Of a stretch of 6,865 nucleotides of DNA, positions 1 through 5,946 are shown piece by piece. Made by a program: the position numbers and the translations under genes. Below the pieces are notes generated by a model that was not told the DNA's origin, ran no database searches, and saw only the letters and a list, made by a program, of their open reading frames with translations. The DNA lies in assembly GCA_964395765.1 (NCBI GenBank), contig CAYNCU010000221.1:1-6865 (forward strand), given 5' to 3'. Within the stretch, counting starts at the first letter, position 1. Every line of letters begins with the position of its first letter. The DNA is from DATDPY01 sp964395765. Lineage in GTDB: Bacteria; Bacteroidota; Bacteroidia; Cytophagales; Cyclobacteriaceae.

Positions 1-927
1 AATGAAACAGAGGATTACATTCCCCTGCCCTTGTCACTGGCCCATCAGCTGGTATTGGAATTAACGAGAATAAGAAGGGAAAAACCCGAATTAATGCCCT
101 ATCTGCGTCCTGATTCCAAAGCCCAGGTTACCGTTGAATATGATGATAATGATAAGCCGCTAAGGGTTCATACCGTCGTGGTATCCACACAACACGATGA
201 TTTTATAAAACCGGCCGGTGACTCGCAGGCAGAAATTGATAAGGCAGACGAGGCCATGTTGAAGAAGATCAGGGAAGATGTAATAAAAAACGTTGTAAAG
301 AAGATTATTTCTCCCTCCTTGCTTACCGATAAAACCATATACCATATTAACCCGACCGGAAAATTTGTGATCGGCGGACCCCATGGCGATACAGGTTTGA
401 CCGGAAGAAAAATAATTGTGGATACGTATGGCGGTAAAGGAGCACACGGGGGAGGTGCTTTTTCGGGAAAAGATCCAAGTAAGGTTGACCGGAGCGCAGC
501 CTATGCCGCCCGTCATATCGCCAAGAATATGGTGGCAGCCGGAATATCGGATGAAATGCTGGTTCAAGTGGCGTATGCCATCGGTGTGGCTAAACCCGTT
601 TCGATCACTGTAAATACGTATGGAAAATCCAGGGTAAAACTCAGCGACCCTGAAATTGCGGGAAAGATCGCCGGCCTGTTTGATATGCGACCCAAGGCGA
701 TTATCGAAAGACTTGGGCTCAAAAACCCGATTTTTTATGAAACAGCCGCCTATGGCCATATGGGAAGAAAGCCTGAAAAAAAGAAGATTGAAGTAAATTA
801 TGTCACGATCAGGGAAAATGATTCCCATAAAGAAGAGGTGAGGAAAAAACAAATGAAAGAGGTAGAATTCTTTTCATGGGAAAAACTGGATTACGTGGAT
901 AAAATAAAAAAAGAATTTAATATATAA
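1..927 (+). CDS. metK: S-adenosylmethionine synthase, 5'-truncated by the window edge
   Basis: MetK makes S-adenosylmethionine from methionine and ATP, releasing phosphate and pyrophosphate, in the cytoplasm; it is the cell's main methyl-donor source. The reading frame is open from base 1 (first residues NETEDYIPLP) to a TAA at 925-927, giving 308 residues. By comparison with E. coli MetK about 120 N-terminal residues are missing. The TTG at 31 is an internal leucine, not a start, because the conserved sequence runs upstream of it. Visible family motifs are the STQH segment (about 187-198), GGPHGDTGLTGRK (373-411), the glycine-rich GGGAFSGKDPSK stretch (about 448-483) that contributes to nucleotide and phosphate binding, and ETAAYGHMGR near the end. 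The tail after that motif, ending in FFSWEKLDYVDKIKKEF, is longer than in E. coli and resembles Bacteroidota MetK proteins. The gene converges on hpf and ends in a shared hairpin terminator. Identity is certain; only the N-terminus is unseen. Confidence 0.97.
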   Translation, partial: NETEDYIPLPLSLAHQLVLELTRIRREKPELMPYLRPDSKAQVTVEYDDNDKPLRVHTVVVSTQHDDFIKPAGDSQAEIDKADEAMLKKIREDVIKNVVKKIISPSLLTDKTIYHINPTGKFVIGGPHGDTGLTGRKIIVDTYGGKGAHGGGAFSGKDPSKVDRSAAYAARHIAKNMVAAGISDEMLVQVAYAIGVAKPVSITVNTYGKSRVKLSDPEIAGKIAGLFDMRPKAIIERLGLKNPIFYETAAYGHMGRKPEKKKIEVNYVTIRENDSHKEEVRKKQMKEVEFFSWEKLDYVDKIKKEFNI

Positions 928-957
928 AAAAAGAGGCTCTGATGAGCCTCTTTTTTT
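926..957. terminator. Bidirectional intrinsic terminator between metK and hpf
   Basis: A perfect inverted repeat, GAGGCTC (933-939) and GAGCCTC (944-950) with the 4-base loop TGAT, is flanked by an A run at 926-932 and a T run at 951-958. The A and T runs can extend the stem, and each strand shows a GC stem followed by a U tract. It therefore fits rho-independent termination in both directions. It overlaps the last bases of the metK stop codon (925-927) and touches the hpf stop codon (957-959 on the minus strand), so the two convergent genes share one compact terminator with almost no spare sequence. Confidence 0.9.
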
Positions 958-1256
958 TACCTGCCTATTTTCTTTTGTTTATATTTTTTAAGTTGACGTT
1001 TTAACCTTTCTAAAGCCATATCCGAAGCGGATTCAAAACTTGCCGATTTCTCCTTGGCGAATAATTTTTCGCCCGGGATGTGCAAGATAAATTCCACCAC
1101 TTTGTTCTGATTGTGACCATCATTATCCAGTCTCAGGATAACTTCGCTGTTGGTGATACGATCATAAAAGGTAGAAAGTTTATCTACCTTTTTCTGAATA
1201 TATGACAGTAATTTCCCGTCAGCATCGAAATGAACAGATTGCATTTTTACTTTCAT
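957..1256 (-). CDS. hpf: Short ribosome hibernation promoting factor (HPF/RaiA family)
   Basis: This 99-residue protein belongs to the HPF/YfiA (RaiA) family, which binds the decoding site of the 30S subunit during slow growth or stationary phase and blocks mRNA and tRNA binding. It aligns over its whole length with E. coli HPF: an N-terminal beta strand (KMQSVHFDA), a helix (residues 15-30), the FYDRI segment (30-34), the strand VVEFILHIPGEKLFAKEKS (53-71), and a last helix ending in the basic RLKRQLKKYKQKK. It lacks the C-terminal dimerisation domain of long HPF, so it is the short form. The ATG at 1256-1254 has no evident Shine-Dalgarno sequence. It lies 25 bases after the recombinase stop codon on the same strand and probably belongs to the rpsU-xerC-hpf transcript. 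Whether it works more like HPF (100S dimers) or YfiA (inactive 70S) cannot be read from the sequence. Confidence 0.93.
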   Translation of the reverse strand: MKVKMQSVHFDADGKLLSYIQKKVDKLSTFYDRITNSEVILRLDNDGHNQNKVVEFILHIPGEKLFAKEKSASFESASDMALERLKRQLKKYKQKKIGR

Positions 1257-1281
1257 AATCCAACTGTTTTAAAATGTTAAA

Positions 1282-2163
1282 TTAAGCTTTTGGATGAGCC
1301 TGATCGAATACTTTTTTCAGCTTTTCCAAAGAATTGTGTGTATATACTTGCGTGGCAGCCAGACTGGAATGACCTAACAGGTCCTTGACTGCATTTAAAT
1401 CTGCGCCTTTATTCAGTAAATGGGTTGCAAAGGTATGCCTGAGCACATGTGGACTTTTTTTCTCAACCAGTGTAAAAATATCGAGGTACTTCTTCACAGT
1501 TCTATATATCAGCATTGGATAACACCTACCTCCATCATTATTAACGATCAAACAAGGATTGTCGTTATCGGATATTTCATATTTTTTTTGCGCTTCGTAT
1601 TTTTTAATCAGATTAATTAATTCACGGTTCAGGGGAATAATCCTTTCTTTATTCCGTTTCCCCAGTACTTTAATTGTTCCATCGCTTAGATTAACATCAA
1701 TTGTTTTGAGCCCGATCAGCTCGCTGAGGCGGATTCCGGTGCCATAGAGCAGTTCCAGCATCAATTTATCCCGCAATCCGGCAAAATCATCCCCGTAATC
1801 ATGTTGATCAAGCATTTTAATTATATCGGGTTCATTTATAAAATAGGGGAGCGTTTTTTTTGATTTTAGCACCTTGATTTTGAGCATAGGATCTTTTGTG
1901 ACAGTCCCCTGTTTTTGAAGGAATTTATAGAAGGATCTGAGGGTGGCAATTTTACGATTTACCGACCGCGGTTGTATTCCTTCCTCCATCAGGCTGATCA
2001 GCCAGGCACGTAAAATTCTGAAATCGGCAGATTCCGGGGTGGCCTCCCCGTAATTGGACTTTAAAAAAACGGCTAATTGCTCGAGATCGGTTTTATAGGA
2101 AATGACTGTATGGGAGCTGTACCGTTTTTCGTATTGAAGATATTTCAGGAATGATTCTATCAT
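1282..2163 (-). CDS. xerC: XerC/XerD-family tyrosine recombinase
   Basis: This is a 293-residue site-specific tyrosine recombinase, the usual size for the Xer proteins that resolve chromosome dimers at dif near the division septum. The N-terminal SAM-like DNA-binding domain (about residues 1-95) has the typical FLKYLQYEKRYSSHTVISY opening. The catalytic domain carries the full set of active-site residues: R145 (GTGIRLSEL), K169 (GKRNKERIIPL hairpin), H239 and R242 (HVLRHTFATHLL), H265 (LLGHSS) and the nucleophile Y274 (QVYTH). I chose the ATG at 2163-2161. A TTG directly upstream (2166-2164) would add one residue, and neither has a Shine-Dalgarno sequence. The position between rpsU and hpf is, as I recall, a conserved arrangement in Bacteroidota, which argues for a housekeeping Xer protein and against a mobile-element integrase. 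XerC and XerD cannot be told apart reliably here, so the symbol is provisional. Confidence 0.92.
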   Translation of the reverse strand: MIESFLKYLQYEKRYSSHTVISYKTDLEQLAVFLKSNYGEATPESADFRILRAWLISLMEEGIQPRSVNRKIATLRSFYKFLQKQGTVTKDPMLKIKVLKSKKTLPYFINEPDIIKMLDQHDYGDDFAGLRDKLMLELLYGTGIRLSELIGLKTIDVNLSDGTIKVLGKRNKERIIPLNRELINLIKKYEAQKKYEISDNDNPCLIVNNDGGRCYPMLIYRTVKKYLDIFTLVEKKSPHVLRHTFATHLLNKGADLNAVKDLLGHSSLAATQVYTHNSLEKLKKVFDQAHPKA

Positions 2164-2170
2164 CAAGTCA

Positions 2171-2191
2171 TAATGTACTAAAAATACATTA
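2171..2191. repeat. AT-only inverted repeat just upstream of the recombinase start
   Basis: The 7-base arms TAATGTA (2171-2177) and TACATTA (2185-2191) are perfect reverse complements separated by 7 bases. On the minus-strand transcript this makes a weak stem with a U-rich loop, ending 7 bases before the chosen ATG, where a ribosome would load. It could be a repressor site, an RNA structure affecting translation of xerC, or chance in AT-rich DNA. It is not a terminator because no U tract follows the stem. Confidence 0.4.
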
Positions 2192-2226
2192 CAACTTAAT
2201 CAAAATCCAGCAATAAGAAAATTGTA

Positions 2227-2418
2227 TTAATTTTCTTTGGAGAGGAAATGTTCCCTGTAGGCGGCGCGGAGGATTTCATTCCTTCTTCTTACGGAAGGCT
2301 TTTCAAAATAAGACCTGGAGCGGATTTCCTTTAAAACGCCGGTTTTTTCGAATTTCTTTTTAAAACGCTTAAGCGCCTTATCAATGGATTCGTTTTCTTT
2401 TACATTTACAATGATCAT
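2227..2418 (-). CDS. rpsU: 30S ribosomal protein bS21
   Basis: bS21 is a small, basic protein of the 30S platform near the 3' end of 16S rRNA, where it helps translation initiation. The 63 residues match the family throughout: MIIVNVKENESIDKALKRFK, KKFEKTGV, then a basic C-terminal helix with KPSVRRRNEILRAAY. Tyr54 (in RAAY) matches the position that, from my recollection of Flavobacterium ribosome structure work, packs against the anti-Shine-Dalgarno bases. The ATG at 2418-2416 is the natural start. The nearest purine-rich run (GGAAAAG, 2440-2434) lies 15 bases away, too far for a good Shine-Dalgarno interaction. This is the first gene of the minus-strand cluster, with a candidate -7 promoter box 29 bases upstream, and xerC follows after a 63-base gap. 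Confidence 0.96.
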   Translation of the reverse strand: MIIVNVKENESIDKALKRFKKKFEKTGVLKEIRSRSYFEKPSVRRRNEILRAAYREHFLSKEN

Positions 2419-2447
2419 AAAATCTATTTATTTCTTTTCCGGAGTCG

Positions 2448-2455
2448 CAAAATTA
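2448..2455 (-). promoter_or_regulatory. Candidate Bacteroidota -7 box for rpsU-xerC-hpf
   Basis: Read on the minus strand, TAATTTTG matches the Bacteroidota primary-sigma -7 consensus TAnnTTTG at every fixed position. It ends 29 bases before the rpsU ATG, which would give a leader of roughly 20-25 bases. At the expected -33 distance there is only a T run (plus-strand A run at 2469-2473), not a clear TTG. The box is therefore supported by its motif and position alone. Confidence 0.45.
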
Positions 2456-2475
2456 GATATTTGTTATTAAAAAGC

Positions 2476-2485
2476 GAAATATTTC
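2476..2485. repeat. AT-rich palindrome between two divergent promoter candidates
   Basis: GAAATATTTC is a perfect 10-base palindrome. It lies inside a wider inverted repeat, AGATATTT (2455-2462) and AAATATCT (2493-2500), whose centre at 2477.5 is only three bases from the palindrome centre. The two candidate -7 boxes flank this structure almost symmetrically. A dimeric regulator acting on both directions is possible, but short AT palindromes are common by chance. Confidence 0.35.
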
Positions 2486-2495
2486 CAATTCTAAA

Positions 2496-2503
2496 TATCT
2501 TTG
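2496..2503 (+). promoter_or_regulatory. Candidate Bacteroidota -7 box for the ugd operon
   Basis: TATCTTTG matches TAnnTTTG at all fixed positions, on the strand of ugd and 76 bases before its ATG. Transcription from it would give a leader of about 70 bases containing the GC-rich tandem repeat. No TTG is seen at the usual -33 spacing. It is the best promoter candidate in the only large gap before the tightly packed ugd-uxs-rfbB-rfbA series. Confidence 0.45.
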
Positions 2504-2511
2504 GATCAAAA

Positions 2512-2552
2512 CCGGGGTCCGGGCCTTATTCGGGCACCGAACGGGCACCGAA
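2512..2552 (+). repeat. GC-rich leader with an 11-base tandem repeat and four G tracts
   Basis: CGGGCACCGAA occurs twice back to back (2531-2541 and 2542-2552). Just upstream, CCGG-GGT-CCGG (2512-2522) can form a small GC stem-loop. The stretch has four runs of at least three Gs (2514-2517, 2521-2523, 2532-2534, 2543-2545) separated by 3, 8 and 8 bases. It stands out from the very AT-rich DNA on both sides and lies between the ugd promoter candidate and the ugd start. It could be a regulator site or a structured mRNA leader. The repeat is seen directly; a function is inferred only from its position. Confidence 0.55.
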
Positions 2553-2579
2553 ATTGAGATCTAAGAACCAAAAATTATT

Positions 2580-3893
2580 ATGCGAATATCAGTTATAGGA
2601 ACGGGATACGTAGGCCTAGTCACGGGTACTTGTTTTGCCGAGACCGGCGTGCAGGTTGTTTGTGTGGATAATAATAAAGAAAAAGTAGCAAAGCTTAAAA
2701 AACGTGTTATACCGATTTATGAGCCTGGCCTGGAGCCTATGTTTGAAAGAAATATCAGGGAAGGAAGGCTGGCTTTCACAACAAGTTTGTCAGAAGGTAT
2801 TGAAGGTTCCGAGGTGATATTTCTTGCTTTACCTACGCCCCCGGGAGAAGACGGATCTGCCGATTTGAAATATGTTCTTGATGTGGCTACCCAACTGGGT
2901 CCTTTATTGAAAAATTATTGTGTTGTTGTTGATAAATCAACCGTTCCTGTGGGTACGGCCGATAAGGTAAGGGAAAACATAGCTGCCAATTGCAAGGTTG
3001 ATTTCGATGTAGTATCTAATCCCGAATTTCTTAGGGAAGGAGTGGCCGTTGATGATTTCATGAAGCCCGACCGGGTTGTCGTTGGCACGCGGTCCGAAAA
3101 GGCAAAAAAAATAATGAGGGATCTTTACGCACCTTTGGTAAGACAAGGGAACCCAATTCTTTTTATGGATGAAAAATCGGCAGAACTTACCAAGTACGCT
3201 GCTAATTCCTTTCTGGCCACGAAAATCACTTTTATGAATGAAATCGCCAATTTGTGCGAATTGCTGGGTGCAGATGTAGATGAAGTCCGCAAGGGGATTG
3301 GCACCGATAGCAGGATTGGAAAAAGGTTTCTGTTTGCCGGGATCGGTTACGGGGGAAGCTGTTTTCCCAAAGATGTACAGGCACTGGCGAAATCGGCAGA
3401 AGATTGTAATTATGATTTCACAATTCTTAAATCGGTGATGCAGGTCAACCAGAATCAAAAAACCAAGCTGATCGACAAGATCGGCAATTATTTTAAAAAT
3501 GAACTGAAAGGGAAAACCATTGCACTCTGGGGGCTCTCCTTCAAGCCCTACACAGATGATATACGGGAAGCTCCCTCCCTTTATAATATTGAAGAATTGC
3601 TGAAAAGAGGTGCAATCGTAAAGGCCTATGACCCGGAAGCAATGGAAAACATACGATTGCGTATGGGAAACAAGATAACTTTATGCAAAGACGAGTATGA
3701 AACACTGGAAAACGCCGATGCTTTATTGATTGTCACTGAATGGCCGGTTTTCCGGACGCCGGATTTTTCGGTAATGGAAAAGAAAATGAAGAATAAAGTT
3801 ATTTTTGATGGTCGGAATTTATACGAACCGGATTCAATGAAGGATATCGGTTTTACATATATAAGCATCGGACGAAAGGAAATTTATGCCTAA
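2580..3893 (+). CDS. ugd: UDP-glucose 6-dehydrogenase
   Basis: Ugd oxidises UDP-glucose twice, using two NAD+, to UDP-glucuronate in the cytoplasm. The 437-residue length is normal for the bacterial enzyme. The N-terminal Rossmann domain opens with GTGYVGLVTGTCFAETG (residues 7-23), with D30 ending the second strand for the NAD ribose. PTPPGEDGSADLKYV (85-99) and DKSTVPVGT (118-126) follow. E149 (SNPEFLREG), K205 and N209 (ELTKYAANS) and the catalytic cysteine C261 (YGGSCFPKD) form the active site. The C-terminal UDP-binding domain shows WGLSFKPYTDDIREAPS (317-333), with K322 and R329 in the expected places. The ATG at 2580 gives the Rossmann motif its usual short lead-in; no Shine-Dalgarno sequence is visible. 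It heads the operon and its last 8 bases overlap uxs, whose product uses UDP-glucuronate. Members acting on UDP-ManNAc look related, but the neighbouring uxs favours UDP-glucose. Confidence 0.95.
   Translation: MRISVIGTGYVGLVTGTCFAETGVQVVCVDNNKEKVAKLKKRVIPIYEPGLEPMFERNIREGRLAFTTSLSEGIEGSEVIFLALPTPPGEDGSADLKYVLDVATQLGPLLKNYCVVVDKSTVPVGTADKVRENIAANCKVDFDVVSNPEFLREGVAVDDFMKPDRVVVGTRSEKAKKIMRDLYAPLVRQGNPILFMDEKSAELTKYAANSFLATKITFMNEIANLCELLGADVDEVRKGIGTDSRIGKRFLFAGIGYGGSCFPKDVQALAKSAEDCNYDFTILKSVMQVNQNQKTKLIDKIGNYFKNELKGKTIALWGLSFKPYTDDIREAPSLYNIEELLKRGAIVKAYDPEAMENIRLRMGNKITLCKDEYETLENADALLIVTEWPVFRTPDFSVMEKKMKNKVIFDGRNLYEPDSMKDIGFTYISIGRKEIYA
3875..3880 (+). promoter_or_regulatory. Shine-Dalgarno-like site for uxs inside ugd
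   Basis: AAAGGA lies within the last codons of ugd and ends 5 bases before the uxs ATG at 3886, ideal spacing for a ribosome binding site. It is one of only two good candidates in the window, the other being before 6853. With the 8-base overlap between ugd and uxs it suggests coupled translation. A purine run can also arise from codon usage in ugd, and Bacteroidota ribosomes are thought to use such sites little. Confidence 0.4.
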
Positions 3894-4878
3894 AGGCAGG
3901 GTACTGATAACAGGCGCGGCCGGATTTCTCGGATCTCATTTATGCGACAGGTTTATCCATGAGGGATACGAGGTAATTGGCATGGATAACCTGATTACCG
4001 GGGACATCCGTAATATCGAACATCTGTTCAAGCTTAAAAATTTTGTTTTTTATGAACATGATGTGACAAAATTTGTACATGTTCCCGGAAAGCTTAAGTA
4101 CATCCTTCATTTTGCCAGCCCTGCTTCTCCAATCGATTATTTAAAAATTCCGATTCAAACCCTCAAGGTAGGATCCCTGGGGACACACAACCTCCTGGGG
4201 CTTGCCAAAGAAAAAAAGGCCACCATCCTTGTGGCATCCACTTCGGAAGTTTACGGGGATCCGGATGTGCACCCGCAAAAAGAAGAATACTGGGGCAATG
4301 TCAATCCTGTAGGCCCCCGGGGCGTTTACGATGAAGCTAAAAGGTTCCAGGAAGCACTTACCATGGCCTATCATACCTATCACGGGTTGGAAACCCGTAT
4401 TGTCAGAATTTTCAATACTTACGGTCCGAGGATGAGACTTAATGACGGAAGGGTTTTGCCCGCCTTTATCGGGCAGGCATTACGAGGACAGAACCTGACC
4501 ATTTTCGGGGACGGTTCTCAAACCCGATCCTTCTGTTACGTGGATGATCTTGTTGAAGGCATATACCGATTATTGCTAAGCGACTATGTGAACCCGGTCA
4601 ATATCGGAAACCCGGACGAAATAACCATTCGTCAATTTGCCGAAGAAATAATAAAACTGACGGGCACCAAACAAAAAATCGTTTATAAACCATTACCCAA
4701 AGACGATCCTACTCGCAGAAAACCGGATATATCCCTGGCTAAGAAACTGCTTGGCTGGACCCCTAAAATAAGCAGGTCGGAAGGTTTGAAAATTACCTAC
4801 AATTATTTCGAGAAACTTCCGCGGAAAAGGCTTTACCTCAAAGAACATAATGATTTTAAAAAGTACATCAGAAAATAA
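3886..4878 (+). CDS. uxs: UDP-glucuronate decarboxylase (UDP-xylose synthase)
   Basis: Uxs converts UDP-glucuronate to UDP-xylose, releasing CO2 and recycling bound NAD+. The 330-residue extended short-chain dehydrogenase closely resembles human UXS1 along most of its length. Key features are GAAGFLGSH (10-18) for NAD, DNLITGDIRNIEH (34-46), HFASPASPIDY (75-85), the catalytic STSEVYGD (118-125, E121), the YxxxK pair Y148 and K152 in VYDEAKR, RIFNTYGPRM (174-183), GDGSQTRSFCYVDDLVEG (208-225) and DDPTRRKPDI (273-282), with R278 matching a conserved arginine. The HFASPASP and DDP-RKPD signatures separate it from generic epimerases. The last 20 residues form a lysine/arginine-rich tail with no recognised role. 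The ATG at 3886 overlaps the ugd stop region (ATGCCTAA), and ugd makes its substrate. The product could feed xylose, or other UDP-pentoses after epimerisation, into a surface glycan. Confidence 0.93.
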   Translation: MPKGRVLITGAAGFLGSHLCDRFIHEGYEVIGMDNLITGDIRNIEHLFKLKNFVFYEHDVTKFVHVPGKLKYILHFASPASPIDYLKIPIQTLKVGSLGTHNLLGLAKEKKATILVASTSEVYGDPDVHPQKEEYWGNVNPVGPRGVYDEAKRFQEALTMAYHTYHGLETRIVRIFNTYGPRMRLNDGRVLPAFIGQALRGQNLTIFGDGSQTRSFCYVDDLVEGIYRLLLSDYVNPVNIGNPDEITIRQFAEEIIKLTGTKQKIVYKPLPKDDPTRRKPDISLAKKLLGWTPKISRSEGLKITYNYFEKLPRKRLYLKEHNDFKKYIRK

Positions 4879-4887
4879 CTAATACCC

Positions 4888-5934
4888 TTGCAGAAGATAC
4901 TTATTACCGGCGGGGCGGGCTTCATTGGCTCGCATGTTGTCAGATTACTGGTAACCCAATATCCACAGTATAAAATTGTGAATCTTGATAAACTTACCTA
5001 TGCCGGCAACCTGGAAAACCTTAAGGATGTAATTAATGCCCCCAATTATTCATTTGTCCAGGGCGATATTCTTGACCGGGAATCAATCCAGCAGATGTTT
5101 AAAAAAGAGAATTTCACTTCGGTGATTCACCTGGCAGCAGAGTCGCATGTTGACCGATCGATAACCAATCCTTCTGAATTTATACATACCAATATTATCG
5201 GAACAGTCAATTTGCTGGATGCCTGCCGGATGCTTTGGAATGAACCCAAGGGACACCTATTTTACCATATTTCAACCGATGAAGTATTCGGTTCCCTGGG
5301 AAAGGAAGGCTTTTTTGTGGAAACAACCGCTTATGACCCGCGTTCTCCGTACAGTGCCTCCAAGGCATCTTCTGATCATTTTGTCCGCGCTTATCATAAT
5401 ACTTATAATTTACCGATTGTTATTTCCAATTGTTCCAATAATTACGGCCCCAATCAATTTCCGGAAAAACTTATCCCTTTATGCCTAAATAACATCCGGA
5501 ATAATAAGCCTCTTCCGGTTTATGGAAAAGGTGAAAATATACGTGACTGGCTTTATGTAGAAGATCATGCGGCAGCGATTGATTTAATTTTTCATAAGGG
5601 AAAAACCGGAAGCACCTATGCCATCGGGGGCCTGAATGAATGGAAAAATATTGACCTTGTTAAATTATTATGCCGGATCACAGATAAAAAACTGAACCGG
5701 GCGGAAGGAACCTCTGAAAAATTAATTCAATTTATAAAGGACAGGGCCGGGCATGATTTGCGTTATGCCATCAATCCTTCTAAATTGATGTCCGAATTGA
5801 ACTGGAAGCCGAAAGTTAATTTTGAGGATGGACTTGCTAAAACCGTCGACTGGTATTTGGCCAACCAGGATTGGCTTGATCATATCACTTCCGGGGATTA
5901 CAGGGAGTATTACAAACGGTATTATGAACAATAA
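4888..5934 (+). CDS. rfbB: dTDP-glucose 4,6-dehydratase
   Basis: RfbB (RmlB) turns dTDP-glucose into dTDP-4-keto-6-deoxyglucose through oxidation, water loss and reduction on a bound NAD+; this is the second step toward dTDP-L-rhamnose and other deoxysugars. The 348 residues show GGAGFIGSH (8-16), DKLTYAGNLENL (34-45), HLAAESHVDRSI (81-92), the catalytic triad T130-D131-E132 in ISTDEVFG, the Y155/K159 pair in SPYSASKASSDH, NCSNNYGPNQFPEKLIP (181-197) and DRAGHDLRYAI (285-295). The start is TTG: the in-frame TAA at 4876-4878 (also the uxs stop) lies four codons upstream, no ATG or GTG lies between, and the first downstream ATG would remove the NAD motif. The gap to uxs is only 9 bases, with no Shine-Dalgarno sequence, so translation probably depends on ribosomes ending uxs. 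rfbA, which makes the substrate, follows after 12 bases. Confidence 0.95.
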   Translation: MQKILITGGAGFIGSHVVRLLVTQYPQYKIVNLDKLTYAGNLENLKDVINAPNYSFVQGDILDRESIQQMFKKENFTSVIHLAAESHVDRSITNPSEFIHTNIIGTVNLLDACRMLWNEPKGHLFYHISTDEVFGSLGKEGFFVETTAYDPRSPYSASKASSDHFVRAYHNTYNLPIVISNCSNNYGPNQFPEKLIPLCLNNIRNNKPLPVYGKGENIRDWLYVEDHAAAIDLIFHKGKTGSTYAIGGLNEWKNIDLVKLLCRITDKKLNRAEGTSEKLIQFIKDRAGHDLRYAINPSKLMSELNWKPKVNFEDGLAKTVDWYLANQDWLDHITSGDYREYYKRYYEQ

Positions 5935-5946
5935 TCAGAGAAAATC

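Noticed and set aside
31..33. TTG at 31 as the true start of metK
   Set aside because: The preceding codons 1-30 encode conserved MetK sequence (NETEDYIPLP) in the same frame, so the gene begins before the window.
160..852. A 230-codon open frame on the minus strand inside metK
   Set aside because: It lies wholly antisense to a highly conserved enzyme, its translation resembles no family I know and is rich in Phe, His, Ile and Cys, as antisense shadows often are, and it has no promoter or ribosome site.
1282..2163. Tyrosine recombinase as the integrase of a mobile element
   Set aside because: Its size and motifs are those of housekeeping Xer proteins, it sits between two ribosome-related genes, and I saw no flanking att-like direct repeats, tRNA target or phage and transfer genes.
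2531..2552. Two adjacent 11-base repeats as the start of a CRISPR array
   Set aside because: There are only two copies, they are too short and have no spacer between them, and no cas gene is present.
2937..3458. A 173-codon open frame on the minus strand inside ugd
   Set aside because: It is antisense to the conserved active-site region of ugd, with low-complexity aromatic and Cys-rich composition and no matching family.
5219..5488. An 89-codon plus-strand frame inside rfbB
   Set aside because: It overlaps the catalytic region of rfbB in another frame, and rfbB is intact with all motifs, so this is a shadow.
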